DNA of 64,000 nucleotides from assembly GCF_018390605.1 (NCBI RefSeq), contig NZ_JAHBGD010000027.1, forward strand, positions 62,001 through 126,000. Reading direction: 5' to 3'. The DNA comes from Ancylobacter defluvii. GTDB taxonomy: Bacteria; Pseudomonadota; Alphaproteobacteria; Rhizobiales; Xanthobacteraceae. This document shows positions 8,167-15,947 of this stretch, piece after piece (position 1 is the stretch's first letter; each line of letters begins with the position of its first letter). Under the pieces are notes generated by a model, which did not search any database, had not been told where the DNA came from, and worked only from the letters and a program-made list of their open reading frames with translations. The translations under genes were made by a program, and so were the position numbers.

Positions 8167-9336
8167 ATGATTCACCGTCGCAAAGCCAAACAGGTCGAGG
8201 AACTCCTCGATGCCAGCCCAGCCGTCGCCCTTCTGGGACCGCGCCAGGTAGGCAAGACAACGCTCGCCTTGGAGATCGGAGAACGACGACCGTCGATCTA
8301 TCTCGATCTCGAGTCCGACGCGGACCGCGCCAAACTCGCCGAACCGGAATTGTATCTCAGCCGGTTCGAGGACAGGCTGGTCATCCTTGATGAGGTCCAT
8401 CGGCTGCCGGGCCTGTTCCAGAACCTGCGCGGGCTGATCGATTGCGGCCGCCGCAAGGGATTGCGCTCCGGGCGCTTCCTTTTGCTAGGCTCGGCATCCA
8501 TCGATCTTCTGAAGCAGTCCGGCGAGAGCCTTGCCGGTCGGATCGCCTATGTCGAGCTGGCGCCGATCGACGGACTGGAGGTCGACGCCGGCGAGCTCAA
8601 CACGCTATGGATCCGCGGCGGGTTCCCGGACAGCCTTCTCGCCGCGAATGATCGCGCCAGTCAGCGCTGGCGGGCCGATTTCATCCGCACCTATCTTGAG
8701 CGCGACATCCCGACGCTCGGCCCTCGCATTGCCGCAGAAACGCTGAGGCGTTTCTGGACGATGTTGGCGCATCACCAATCGGGATTGCTGAACGCGGCGG
8801 ATTTCGCGCGCTCGCTGGGCGTCGACGGCAAAACGGTCGCCTCTTACCTCGATCTGTTGGTCGATCTGCTATTGGTGCGGCGGCTCGAGCCCTGGCACAG
8901 CAACGCCGGCAAGCGGCTCGTGAAATCGCCTCGGGTGTATGTTCGCGATTCCGGACTTGTTCACACGCTTCTCGGGCTTGAAACGCTCGACGACGTCCTC
9001 GGCCATCCAATCAGCGGCGCGAGCTGGGAAAGCTTTGTGATCGAGACCGTGCATGCGGTTCTGCCTGACGGCAGCCGGTCGAATTTCTACCGTAGCTCGG
9101 CGGGCGCCGAGATCGATCTGGTCATCACGCTTCCGGGCGGCCAAAAATGGGCGATCGAGATCAAGAGAAGCCTGAGTCCGAAAGTCGAACGCGGCTTCCA
9201 TCATGCCTGCGAGGACCTGCTGCCCGACCGCAGGATTGTCGTCTATCCGGGAACTGAAGCCTTTCCGCTTGCCGACAAAATCGAAGTATTGCCCCTGCGG
9301 GAACTCGGCGACCAGCTTCTGGCCTCCGGCCGTTGA
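8167..9336 (+). CDS. ATP-binding protein, AAA_14/DUF4143 family
   Basis: A 389-residue protein with a Walker A motif GPRQVGKTTLA at the N-terminus and Walker B LVILDEVHRL, the AAA_14 domain. The C-terminal half is the DUF4143 domain, with a nuclease-like strand ending GAEIDLVITLPGGQKWAIEIKRS (D/E-x-K pattern in IEIKRS). Members are widespread in bacteria and archaea on chromosomes and plasmids, and their cellular role is not established. ATG 8167 is used; a TTG at 8146 is in frame. It converges on repC. Confidence 0.9.
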   Translation: MIHRRKAKQVEELLDASPAVALLGPRQVGKTTLALEIGERRPSIYLDLESDADRAKLAEPELYLSRFEDRLVILDEVHRLPGLFQNLRGLIDCGRRKGLRSGRFLLLGSASIDLLKQSGESLAGRIAYVELAPIDGLEVDAGELNTLWIRGGFPDSLLAANDRASQRWRADFIRTYLERDIPTLGPRIAAETLRRFWTMLAHHQSGLLNAADFARSLGVDGKTVASYLDLLVDLLLVRRLEPWHSNAGKRLVKSPRVYVRDSGLVHTLLGLETLDDVLGHPISGASWESFVIETVHAVLPDGSRSNFYRSSAGAEIDLVITLPGGQKWAIEIKRSLSPKVERGFHHACEDLLPDRRIVVYPGTEAFPLADKIEVLPLRELGDQLLASGR

Positions 9337-9425
9337 GCAATCATACCGCGCCGATCTGTCAATGATCGGACCATTCGTCGAAATGTTCGGTGGACGTCTC
9401 GACGAGAGCGACAATTGAGAGACCA

Positions 9426-10766
9426 TCATGGCCGCCTCGGCTTCTCAAGGCTTTTCAGGAGTGCCGGAGACACCGTCCAGGAAGAGTTTCCACCGGCGCT
9501 GCTATCATCGGGCCGAGCGACATCGCCGCCCCCTGCCCCGCTAGCCCTCGCAGAGAGCTTCGATTCCTCAATTTTCGCCCGTAGCAACGCCATTACCATC
9601 GGCCAAACCGTGAATTTTCCATCCCGGGCGCGCTCCACCAGATTTCGCAGATAACCCCCGCCGCTGCTGATGCGCTCGGCCCGCTGCAGGATCGCCGCAA
9701 CGGTGATCGCCGCGTTTTCCGCCCCCATTGCTTCCTGCGCTTCCATCCAGGCGCTCGGGCTGATGCCCAGAGCGGGGCGGGCTTGCTCCGCCGCGGCGAA
9801 AAAATCACGCCAGGTCCGGATTTCGCGGCCCTTGGCGTAGTCCACCACATCCGGGCAGGCGCTCAGCACCATGCCCAAGGGCAGATCTCGCTTTGGCAAG
9901 CTCCGCAGGTTGTCGGTCTCCGCAACGCTGCCGCTCGCTTCTTCGTCTTTTCGAAAAGCTTGTTCAATTTCATAAATTGAGTCTGGATTTGAATTCTGTT
10001 TGTGGCGTTCACTATGAGACTCATTGGCGTTCGAATCTTCTGATTTAACGAAGGATTCCAATACGCTGTTGATGTCGAGCCAGAGCGCTTCGAGGGCCTG
10101 CGCGATCGTCTCCAGCACCTGTCGAGGGGCCGTCCGCGGCAGGCGCCCGATAATCGTCTCATATTCACGACGGAAGCGACGCCAATCGGCTGGCACGCCC
10201 TCACCAATTCCTGCGTCGATCATCTTGACGATGTCGCGGCGGCATATGGTTAGTTTCTCCTTAACGCGCTTGAACGCCTTCTTCTCGGCTTCCACGGCAT
10301 TGGCCAGGTCTTTGAACTCGGCCGCACGCGCGAGGATCGGCGTCAGATCGAAGCCATAGGCCTGCTCGATCTCGCCCCCCCGCCCCTTCCGGGCGTAGCG
10401 CTTGCCGTTCGGGCTGTCGCGGCGAATGACCAGCCCGCATTGCACCAGGACAGCGAGGTGACGCCGAAGCGTCGCTGGCGACATGCCATTGGCGCGGCTG
10501 ATCAGGTGCTCGTTCGACGGGAACACCACGAGCCCGCTGTCAGGAGTGAGCGCCGTTTCCGGGTGGAACGTCAGCAGCGCCTCTAGGATCGCGAGCGCAC
10601 GATCTGTCGCACCGAGGAGCTCGCGTGCGTTCCGGATGTCGTGGAACACCTGCCATTTATGAGCGACGGCGTCCGTTGCCACCGCTTTTGCTCTGAGCTG
10701 GCTAGAAATTTGGCCGAGCGTCATTGGTCGCCGCCCAAAGGGCGTCGTTGCTACTAGTTCCGTCAT
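9426..10766 (-). CDS. repC: RepC replication initiator of the repABC replicon
   Basis: A 446-residue protein with the RepC N-terminal winged-helix region (FPSNEHLISRANGMSPATLRRHLAVLVQCGLVIRR split over about residues 105-140) and the conserved RYARKGRGGEIEQAYGFDL block. The C-terminal domain has the DYAKGREIRTWRDFF motif. RepC initiates replication at an origin that in this family lies inside repC. It is the last gene of the repABC operon and is separated from repB by 279 bases that encode the counter-transcribed RNA. Dosage of RepC sets copy number, and the antisense RNA represses it. Confidence 0.95.
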   Translation of the reverse strand: MTELVATTPFGRRPMTLGQISSQLRAKAVATDAVAHKWQVFHDIRNARELLGATDRALAILEALLTFHPETALTPDSGLVVFPSNEHLISRANGMSPATLRRHLAVLVQCGLVIRRDSPNGKRYARKGRGGEIEQAYGFDLTPILARAAEFKDLANAVEAEKKAFKRVKEKLTICRRDIVKMIDAGIGEGVPADWRRFRREYETIIGRLPRTAPRQVLETIAQALEALWLDINSVLESFVKSEDSNANESHSERHKQNSNPDSIYEIEQAFRKDEEASGSVAETDNLRSLPKRDLPLGMVLSACPDVVDYAKGREIRTWRDFFAAAEQARPALGISPSAWMEAQEAMGAENAAITVAAILQRAERISSGGGYLRNLVERARDGKFTVWPMVMALLRAKIEESKLSARASGAGGGDVARPDDSSAGGNSSWTVSPALLKSLEKPRRP

Positions 10767-10839
10767 GGTTCTGCCCTTCAGCTTTCAGGCAAAGCGAAAG
10801 CGCTCACCAAAACGGTGTCCAATCTTCTTGCGAAGACTC

Positions 10840-10868
10840 TTGACTGTGATTCGCGGAAGTGGGATTCT
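10840..10868 (+). promoter_or_regulatory. Candidate promoter of the repC antisense RNA
   Basis: TTGACT at 10840-10845 and GATTCT at 10863-10868 with a 17-base spacer lie on the plus strand, opposite to repB-repC transcription. They are placed to start a short RNA ending at the hairpin at 10893-10919. The -10 element is weak (3 of 6), so this is a prediction. Confidence 0.45.
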
Positions 10869-10874
10869 CATTGT

Positions 10875-10928
10875 CGCCAAACGAACGAGAGGGGCTTCCG
10901 GGACACTGTTTCGGGGGCCTTTCTTTTT
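10875..10928 (+). ncRNA. Counter-transcribed RNA (ctRNA/IncA-type) controlling repC
   Basis: All well-studied repABC plasmids encode a small antisense RNA in the repB-repC gap that lowers RepC synthesis. Here that gap has a plus-strand promoter candidate (10840-10868). About 25 bases further on comes a hairpin, GGCTTCCG (10893-10900), an 11-base loop and CGGGGGCC (10912-10919, pairing with two G-U), followed by TTTCTTTTT. The predicted transcript is about 50 bases long and is complementary to the repC leader. The exact 5' end is inferred. Confidence 0.6.
10893..10928 (+). terminator. Rho-independent terminator of the ctRNA
   Basis: An 8-bp stem (GGCTTCCG with CGGGGGCC, including two G-T positions that pair as G-U in RNA) and an 11-base loop, followed by TTTCTTTTT on the plus strand. 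It is in the position expected for the end of a repABC antisense RNA. The same hairpin in the repC mRNA leader could be the target structure. Confidence 0.6.
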
Positions 10929-11007
10929 ACCTCATGCGACCTCTATCTTTGTTGCATCGACGTTCGGCGTCAGCCGAGGCTTCCACCCCTCCAACGGGCC
11001 AATCCAC

Positions 11008-11025
11008 CCTTGTCAGCTGACAAGG
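11008..11025. promoter_or_regulatory. parS: parS-like partition site in the repB-repC gap
   Basis: CCTTGTCAGCTGACAAGG is a perfect 18-bp palindrome just downstream of the repB stop. Its centre agrees with the repABC parS pattern (GTT-N4-GC-N4-AAC) except for the outermost G/C pair of the 16-mer, and a related palindrome lies inside repB. It is probably a RepB-binding centromere site; the exact specificity is inferred. Confidence 0.65.
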
Positions 11026-11045
11026 TTTTGTGAGCACCGCTGAAA

Positions 11046-12080
11046 TCATCCTTCGCCCTCCCGGGCGAAAAACTTCTCTAAGAGCGCCGGCAGCTCATCT
11101 TCCACGAAGGAGCTAAAAGCCGGAGCATGATCAGTCGAAACCGCAAATCTGACGTCACCGCTTGAGAATGTCACCTTCCCAACGACCTTCCCAGCCGGGC
11201 TTCTGATTTCCACCTGGCTGCGGGGTCGCGCGGCGGGCTTCTTAACGGCCGCCAATGCCAGCTTGAACCGATCGTCCGACGGCCGTTGCAAAACCTTGTC
11301 ATCTGACAAGGTTTTGCGCACCCGGCCCAACGCGGCCTCGTCCTCGCTCACCACCGACGCCAAGGCGACCCAGCGCGGGCGTCCCACCTTCGGAGCGCGT
11401 CCGATCGCTTCAATCACGTCGACAGGAAGCGTCCTGCAGACAGACCTAAGCCGGGCCAATTCTGGATCGTCGATCGACAAGGCCGCTCGAATGTCACGCG
11501 CCTTGATCCCCGCCTCGTCCATCCGCCAAGCGAAGAGTGCGCGCTCGATCCAACTCAGGTCCTGTCTAGCGGCATTCTCTATTCCCTGCGCGACAACGAG
11601 TTCGCTGTCCGACAACGCCAGGATTGTCGCCTTGACCTTAATGCCGAGGTCAGATGCAGCCCGCCAACGGCGGTGCCCGTAAACGACCTGAAAGCGGCCT
11701 TCGGCAATCGGATGCCGGCGCACCTGGATAGGAACCTTTTGGCCCTCTTCCAGAATTAGCTTCTTCAGTGCCTCGAAGTCGGCATCGCTGTCGTCGGGCA
11801 ACCGATCGGGAAAAGGCGACGGATCGATAAGCTTGGGATCGATCTCAGAACCGCCACCGGCATCGACGAGCGCCCGTAAGCTGTCCCGCTCTTCTCGCAA
11901 CTCGGAAAGCGATCTCTGGGTAGCGCCGATGACGCCCGCACCGACCCGAGCCAATGGCTGAGACGGCGTTGACGGCTTCTGCTCTTCGCTTGCTGCGGCA
12001 TCCGTGGCGGCGGCTTCGGGCTGCGAGAAGGATCCGAAGTTCGCTAAAATCGACTTCCCACCCGGGCGCTTGGACATCAT
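11046..12080 (-). CDS. repB: RepB, ParB-type partition protein
   Basis: A 344-residue ParB/Spo0J-family protein. The N-terminal ParB domain holds IDPSPFPDRLPDD, then KVPIQVRRHPI, VVYGHRRWRAA (the conserved G-H-R-R-W/R-x box) and VVAQGIENAARQDLSWIERA. A helix-turn-helix region follows (GIKARDIRAALSIDDPELAR). The C-terminal part (about 250-344) would dimerise. It binds parS sites, two of which are proposed here, one within its own coding sequence. Its ATG overlaps the repA stop by 3 bases on the minus strand, the tight coupling typical of repAB. Confidence 0.95.
   Translation of the reverse strand: MMSKRPGGKSILANFGSFSQPEAAATDAAASEEQKPSTPSQPLARVGAGVIGATQRSLSELREERDSLRALVDAGGGSEIDPKLIDPSPFPDRLPDDSDADFEALKKLILEEGQKVPIQVRRHPIAEGRFQVVYGHRRWRAASDLGIKVKATILALSDSELVVAQGIENAARQDLSWIERALFAWRMDEAGIKARDIRAALSIDDPELARLRSVCRTLPVDVIEAIGRAPKVGRPRWVALASVVSEDEAALGRVRKTLSDDKVLQRPSDDRFKLALAAVKKPAARPRSQVEIRSPAGKVVGKVTFSSGDVRFAVSTDHAPAFSSFVEDELPALLEKFFAREGEG
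11288..11317. promoter_or_regulatory. Second parS-like inverted repeat, inside repB
   Basis: Arms GCAAAACCTTGTCA (11288-11301) and TGACAAGGTTTTGC (11304-11317) are perfectly complementary, 14 bp each around a 2-base centre, within the repB coding region. The inner part matches the palindrome at 11008-11025, which is also followed by GGTTTTG. Two copies of one long palindrome within 300 bases of the partition genes is strong evidence of a functional site. Confidence 0.65.
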
Positions 12081-13291
12081 GTTCGTCCCCAGCTTTGCTT
12101 GATCAAGCCGAGAATTTGATCGTTGACCGCGTCGATCGACTCCCGAGCACGTTTGGCGGTCGCAGCCGAGATGTTCCCAGATTCGAGCTCATAGAGCGTC
12201 CGCTTGGCCAGGCCAGCCGTTTCAATCGCCGCACTCTCGACCGCCGTCGACGTCAGAACGTCCTCGGTGAAAAGGTGCCGAAGCATGGTAACGACATGGA
12301 CCTGCGATTGGTCCATCGGGTCGTGCCTGGTCACGACGTAGCGCAGAAAGTCCTGCCTCATCGTCGCGCCCGCATCGCGAATGACGGAGATCAGGTCGCC
12401 CATCATCAGAAGGAACTGACTCATCGACATCACATCGAGCATCGCTGGATGGACGGTCACGAGAAGACCCGTTGCGGCGTAGATCGCACCGAGCGTCAGA
12501 AAGCCGAGGGAAGGGGGGGTGTCCAAGATGACAACGTCATAGTCATCTTCCACCTCCGCCAATGCGAGACGCAGCCGTTCGAAAAAGATGCTGTCGGAGC
12601 TCGTCGGCCTTTTCGAGAGATATCGCGGCGTCTCGTGCTCATATTCCATGACCTCGATATTTCCCGGAATCAGGTCGATTCCGGTGAAGTATGTGGGCCG
12701 AATAATCTCCGCGATCGGTCGGCGCTTATCGTCGTACCGTAGCGCCGCATAGATCGTCTCGTTCTGTTGCACATCCATTTCCGGCTGTGCGCCGAACATC
12801 GCCGACAAAGACGCCTGAGGGTCGAGGTCGATGGCTAAGACGCGGTAGCCATGAAGGGCCAAATAGTGTGCCAGGTGCGCGCTCGTTGTGGTCTTGGCAC
12901 TGCCGCCTTTGAAATTCGCGACGGCCAATATTTGAAGGTGCTCACCGTCGCGTCGGTGGGGTAGAAACCGCAACGCCTCTGCCGGACGCTGAGCCGCGAA
13001 CAGTTCGCGAAGTTCGTTTATTTGCGCCAGCGTATAGACGCGATGATTGTTTTCGAGCCGGGCGGGCACCGGCCCTTTGCCTTCATTTGACATCAACTTA
13101 AGAGTCGATTCCGGAATCGACGTCAGCTTGGAAACTTCATGAATCATGAAGGTTCTGAGACTCTTTTGTGCGTCCGGAGGATACATCTGCTGGCGCCGAG
13201 CCTGCAGATGTTCGGAAAGCATACCGGCGTGCCGGACGATCTTGTCCGCCGGGTCCTCGCCCTGCATTCTGGTTGCGGCCTGCGTAGGCAT
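12077..13291 (-). CDS. repA: RepA, ParA-type partition ATPase
   Basis: A 404-residue RepA. Its N-terminal region contains the repABC-specific ADKIVRHAGMLSEHLQARRQ and a MerR-like helix (SKLTSIPESTLKLMSNEGKGP). The ParA core has a deviant Walker A, NFKGGSAKTTTSAHL; the conserved DLDPQASLSAMFG; and DTPPSLGFLTLGA (Walker B). RepA drives plasmid partition with RepB and represses the repABC promoter. ATG 13291 is chosen, with GAGGAT upstream; an in-frame start at 13360 would add 23 residues. The upstream region is shared with the divergent traI operon and carries two tra-box-like sites. Confidence 0.95.
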   Translation of the reverse strand: MPTQAATRMQGEDPADKIVRHAGMLSEHLQARRQQMYPPDAQKSLRTFMIHEVSKLTSIPESTLKLMSNEGKGPVPARLENNHRVYTLAQINELRELFAAQRPAEALRFLPHRRDGEHLQILAVANFKGGSAKTTTSAHLAHYLALHGYRVLAIDLDPQASLSAMFGAQPEMDVQQNETIYAALRYDDKRRPIAEIIRPTYFTGIDLIPGNIEVMEYEHETPRYLSKRPTSSDSIFFERLRLALAEVEDDYDVVILDTPPSLGFLTLGAIYAATGLLVTVHPAMLDVMSMSQFLLMMGDLISVIRDAGATMRQDFLRYVVTRHDPMDQSQVHVVTMLRHLFTEDVLTSTAVESAAIETAGLAKRTLYELESGNISAATAKRARESIDAVNDQILGLIKQSWGRT

Positions 13292-13495
13292 TGTCGATTC
13301 TGATCCTCGTTGTCGGCCTACATGCGATTTATCGCCCTCTACCCGACAAAGGTAGGCCACGATTCTGGTTCCGCGTCCAGAGCCTTAAGGTTAACAACAA
13401 CTTAAGGCGCGGATCGCCCTTCGTCAGTCCGCAGGACGTTTCGCTACGTTTTCCGAGACTTACCGTGAGTCGCCGCGAAGCGCGTGCCCCATGGG

Positions 13496-13513
13496 AACTG
13501 CAAATTTGCACCC
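13496..13513. promoter_or_regulatory. tra-box-like site 1, repA-proximal
   Basis: AACTGCAAATTTGCACCC contains the perfect 12-bp palindrome TGCAAATTTGCA (13499-13510). Compared with the TraR box ATGTGCAGATCTGCACAT it matches 12 of 18 positions, including both TGCA half-site cores. It lies about 205 bases upstream of the repA start and could let TraR raise repABC transcription. Confidence 0.5.
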
Positions 13514-13576
13514 ATAGGCGGGCTGATCCCGCGCCTCCGAGGTCGTCCTCTCGATCACCCAGGCACCAGAATCACC

Positions 13577-13594
13577 CGCTGCAAATCTGCACAT
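13577..13594. promoter_or_regulatory. tra-box-like site 2, traI-proximal
   Basis: CGCTGCAAATCTGCACAT matches the TraR box ATGTGCAGATCTGCACAT at 14 of 18 positions, with a perfect right half-site. It ends 58 bases before the traI ATG, where an activator of the traI-trb promoter would sit. It repeats the core of site 1, with corresponding positions 81 bases apart. Confidence 0.6.
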
Positions 13595-13652
13595 AGCCGG
13601 ACCAAGGCACCGATGATCTGTCTCCACACAGCGCGTTCATGTGGAGACGTTG

Positions 13653-14291
13653 ATGCGGATTCAGGTTGTTACCCCGGCACAGTATGAGACGTGCGCCGAC
13701 CTTCTGGCGCAGATGCGGCGCCTGCGCGCCGCCGTCTTTTCCGGACGCCTCGAATGGGACGTCACCATCGAGAACGGGGAGGAGAGGGATCAGTATGACG
13801 ACGAGCAGCCCTCCTACGTTCTGGCGGTGACCGCCTCGGGACGGGTTGCCGGATGCTGTCGTCTGCTGCCCGCGGTCGGACCGACGATGCTGGAGAGAAC
13901 CTTCCCCCAGCTTCTCGCGAACGGTGCACTCGATACCCATGCCGCGATGATCGAGAGCTCACGCTTCTGCGTCGACACCACGCTGGCCACCGACAGGGCA
14001 GGGGGCCTGCTACACCAGACGACGCTGCTCCTGTTCGCCGGGATCATCGAATGGTCGATGGCGAATGGCCACCGTGAACTCGTCACCGCCACCGACCTGC
14101 GCTTCGAGCGGATCCTGAAGCGCGCGGGCTGGCCGATGAAGCGGCTGGGCGAACCCGTCCGGATCGGCAACACGATGGCGGTCGCGGGGGCCCTGCCCAT
14201 CGATGTGTCCAGCCTCCGGAATGTGCGTCCGGTCAACTACCAGTCCGAACTCAGCGAAAACGCCCTCGCAACGCTCAGGAGCGCGGCGTGA
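13653..14291 (+). CDS. traI: TraI, acyl-homoserine lactone synthase (LuxI family)
   Basis: A 212-residue LuxI-type enzyme that joins an acyl chain from acyl-ACP to S-adenosylmethionine and releases an N-acyl-homoserine lactone. Conserved residues are present: R25/F29/W35 in the N-terminal pocket (LRAAVFSGRLEWD), D46 and D49, R70 (GCCRLLP), and E101 and R104 (ESSRFCVD). The length equals that of Ti-plasmid TraI. ATG 13653 follows TGGAGA; an in-frame GTG at 13641 is less likely. It is the first gene of the traI-trb operon, with a GTGA overlap to trbB. The acyl chain length cannot be predicted with confidence. Confidence 0.95.
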   Translation: MRIQVVTPAQYETCADLLAQMRRLRAAVFSGRLEWDVTIENGEERDQYDDEQPSYVLAVTASGRVAGCCRLLPAVGPTMLERTFPQLLANGALDTHAAMIESSRFCVDTTLATDRAGGLLHQTTLLLFAGIIEWSMANGHRELVTATDLRFERILKRAGWPMKRLGEPVRIGNTMAVAGALPIDVSSLRNVRPVNYQSELSENALATLRSAA

Positions 14292-15259
14292 ACCCGCTCC
14301 GCTCCCATTCCCGGCTGGTGCGCAAGCTCCAGGAGGCACTGGGCGACCAGCTCTGCGTCGCCCTCGACGACGCCACCGTCGTAGAGATCATGCTCAATCC
14401 CGACGGCAGGTTGTTCATCGAACGGCTCGGCCATGGGGTCACCGAGGTGGGGGCCATGAATCCGGCCGCCGCTGAGGTCGTCATCGGTAGCGTCGCCCAT
14501 GCCCTGCAATCGGAGGCCGACGACGAGCAGCCCATCATCTCCGGCGAACTGCCAATCGGCGGTCATCGTTTCGAGGGGCTGCTGCCCCCGGTCGTGGCGG
14601 CTCCCACCTTCACCATACGCCGGCGCGCCTCGCAGCTAATCCCGCTCGACGACTATGTGAAGGCGAAGGTGATGAGCGAGGCTCAGGCCTCGGTCCTGCG
14701 CAGCGCGATCGCCTCGCGGATGAACATCGTCATCTCCGGCGGCACTGGCTCCGGCAAGACGACGCTGGCCAATGCGGTCATCGCCGAGATCGTGGCGGAG
14801 GCTCCCGACGACCGCGTTCTCATCCTCGAGGACACCACGGAGATCCGGTGCCCGGCGGAGAACGCCGTCTGCCTTCATACCAGCGACACCGTCGACATGG
14901 CGCGCCTGCTCAAGAGCACGATGCGCCTGCGCCCGGATCGCATCATCGTCGGCGAAGTCCGCGACGGCGCGGCGCTGACACTGCTCAAGGCCTGGAACAC
15001 CGGCCATCCCGGCGGCGTCACCACGATCCATTCCAACACCGCGATGTCGGCCCTGCGCCGTCTCGAACAACTCACCGCCGAGGTCAGCCAACAGCCCATG
15101 CAGGACGTCATCGGTGAGGCGGTCGACCTCATCGTTTCGATCGAACGCTCGGGCCGGGGGAGGCGGGTGCGAGAGATCCTTCACGTCGAGGGCTTCTGCG
15201 CCTCCCGGTATCAGACCGAACATTATGGGAAAACCGACGGGGACAGCCATGTCGCGTAG
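14288..15259 (+). CDS. trbB: TrbB, type IV secretion ATPase (VirB11 family)
   Basis: A 323-residue VirB11-like hexameric ATPase. The Walker A is GGTGSGKT at residues 151-158. An Asp-box region ([13 protein letters not shown]), then [18 protein letters not shown] (Walker B-like) and the His box [17 protein letters not shown] follow in order. It powers pilus assembly and DNA transfer from the cytoplasmic face of the inner membrane. It starts with GTG overlapping the traI stop and its end overlaps trbC by 11 bases, so the operon is translationally coupled. Confidence 0.96.
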   Translation: MNPLRSHSRLVRKLQEALGDQLCVALDDATVVEIMLNPDGRLFIERLGHGVTEVGAMNPAAAEVVIGSVAHALQSEADDEQPIISGELPIGGHRFEGLLPPVVAAPTFTIRRRASQLIPLDDYVKAKVMSEAQASVLRSAIASRMNIVISGGTGSGKTTLANAVIAEIVAEAPDDRVLILEDTTEIRCPAENAVCLHTSDTVDMARLLKSTMRLRPDRIIVGEVRDGAALTLLKAWNTGHPGGVTTIHSNTAMSALRRLEQLTAEVSQQPMQDVIGEAVDLIVSIERSGRGRRVREILHVEGFCASRYQTEHYGKTDGDSHVA

Positions 15260-15647
15260 TCTTCTCCTTGCTCTCGCCAGCGCCGGCCTTGCGACCCTCG
15301 TCGCGACCTCGCTCATCGAGCCGGCCTTCGCCTCGTCAGGCGGAAGCCTTCCCTGGGAAGGTCCGCTCGAGCAGATCCAGCAGTCGATCACCGGGCCGGT
15401 CGCCGGCTTCATCGCCCTGGCGGCCGTTGCGGTCGCTGGCGGCATGCTGATCTTCGGCGGCGAGCTGAACGATTTCGCGCGGCGGCTGATGTATGTCGTG
15501 CTGGTCGCCGGCATCCTACTCGGTGCCACCCAGATCGTCGCCCTGTTCGGATCGACCGGCGCCTCGATCGGCACACCGGTCGCACCTGCACAAACGACGG
15601 CTCCCGGATCCTCCCATGCCGGGGCAGGGGAGGAGACCGATGGCTGA
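15249..15647 (+). CDS. trbC: TrbC, conjugal pilin (VirB2 family)
   Basis: A 132-residue prepilin with an N-terminal signal sequence ([18 protein letters not shown], with cleavage likely after EPAFA) and two hydrophobic segments in the mature part ([20 protein letters not shown] and [19 protein letters not shown]), the VirB2/TrbC topology. In the related RP4 system the peptide is cyclised. ATG 15249 has GGGGA upstream; an in-frame ATG at 15225 is possible. The C-terminal 30 residues are Ala/Pro/Thr-rich and probably removed. Confidence 0.92.
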   Translation: MSRSLLLALASAGLATLVATSLIEPAFASSGGSLPWEGPLEQIQQSITGPVAGFIALAAVAVAGGMLIFGGELNDFARRLMYVVLVAGILLGATQIVALFGSTGASIGTPVAPAQTTAPGSSHAGAGEETDG

Positions 15648-15939
15648 CACCGGCTCCAGCCTCGCACGATCGCGCATCCATCGCGCCCTGTCCCGCCCGA
15701 ACCTGCTGATGGGCGCCGACCGGGAACTGGTGCTGCTGACGGGCCTTGCCTCCGCGATCCTGATCTTCGTCGTACTGACCTGGTACGCCACGCTGTTCGG
15801 CGTCACGATCTGGCTGGTCGTGGTGGCAGCACTGCGCATGATGGCCAAATCCGACCCGCTGATGCGGCGCATCTATGTCCGCCACATCACCTACCAGTCG
15901 GACTACCGGGCGACCTCGACGCCCTGGCGGCGGTTCTGA
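15640..15939 (+). CDS. trbD: TrbD, conjugal transfer membrane protein (VirB3 family)
   Basis: A 99-residue VirB3-like protein with a short N-terminal cytoplasmic part ([20 protein letters not shown]), two closely spaced membrane segments ([20 protein letters not shown] and [16 protein letters not shown]) and the conserved tail [15 protein letters not shown]. It works with TrbE at the inner membrane. It overlaps the trbC end by 8 bases, and a GAGGAGACC ribosome-binding site lies inside trbC. Confidence 0.94.
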   Translation: MADTGSSLARSRIHRALSRPNLLMGADRELVLLTGLASAILIFVVLTWYATLFGVTIWLVVVAALRMMAKSDPLMRRIYVRHITYQSDYRATSTPWRRF

Positions 15940-15947
15940 GTCCGCCC

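Noticed and set aside
8121..8170. TTGCAA-rich repeats before the DUF4143 gene as an operator
   Set aside because: Short partial symmetry only; not distinguishable from chance.
14636..15667. A long minus-strand frame opposite trbB and trbC
   Set aside because: Antisense shadow of verified trb genes.
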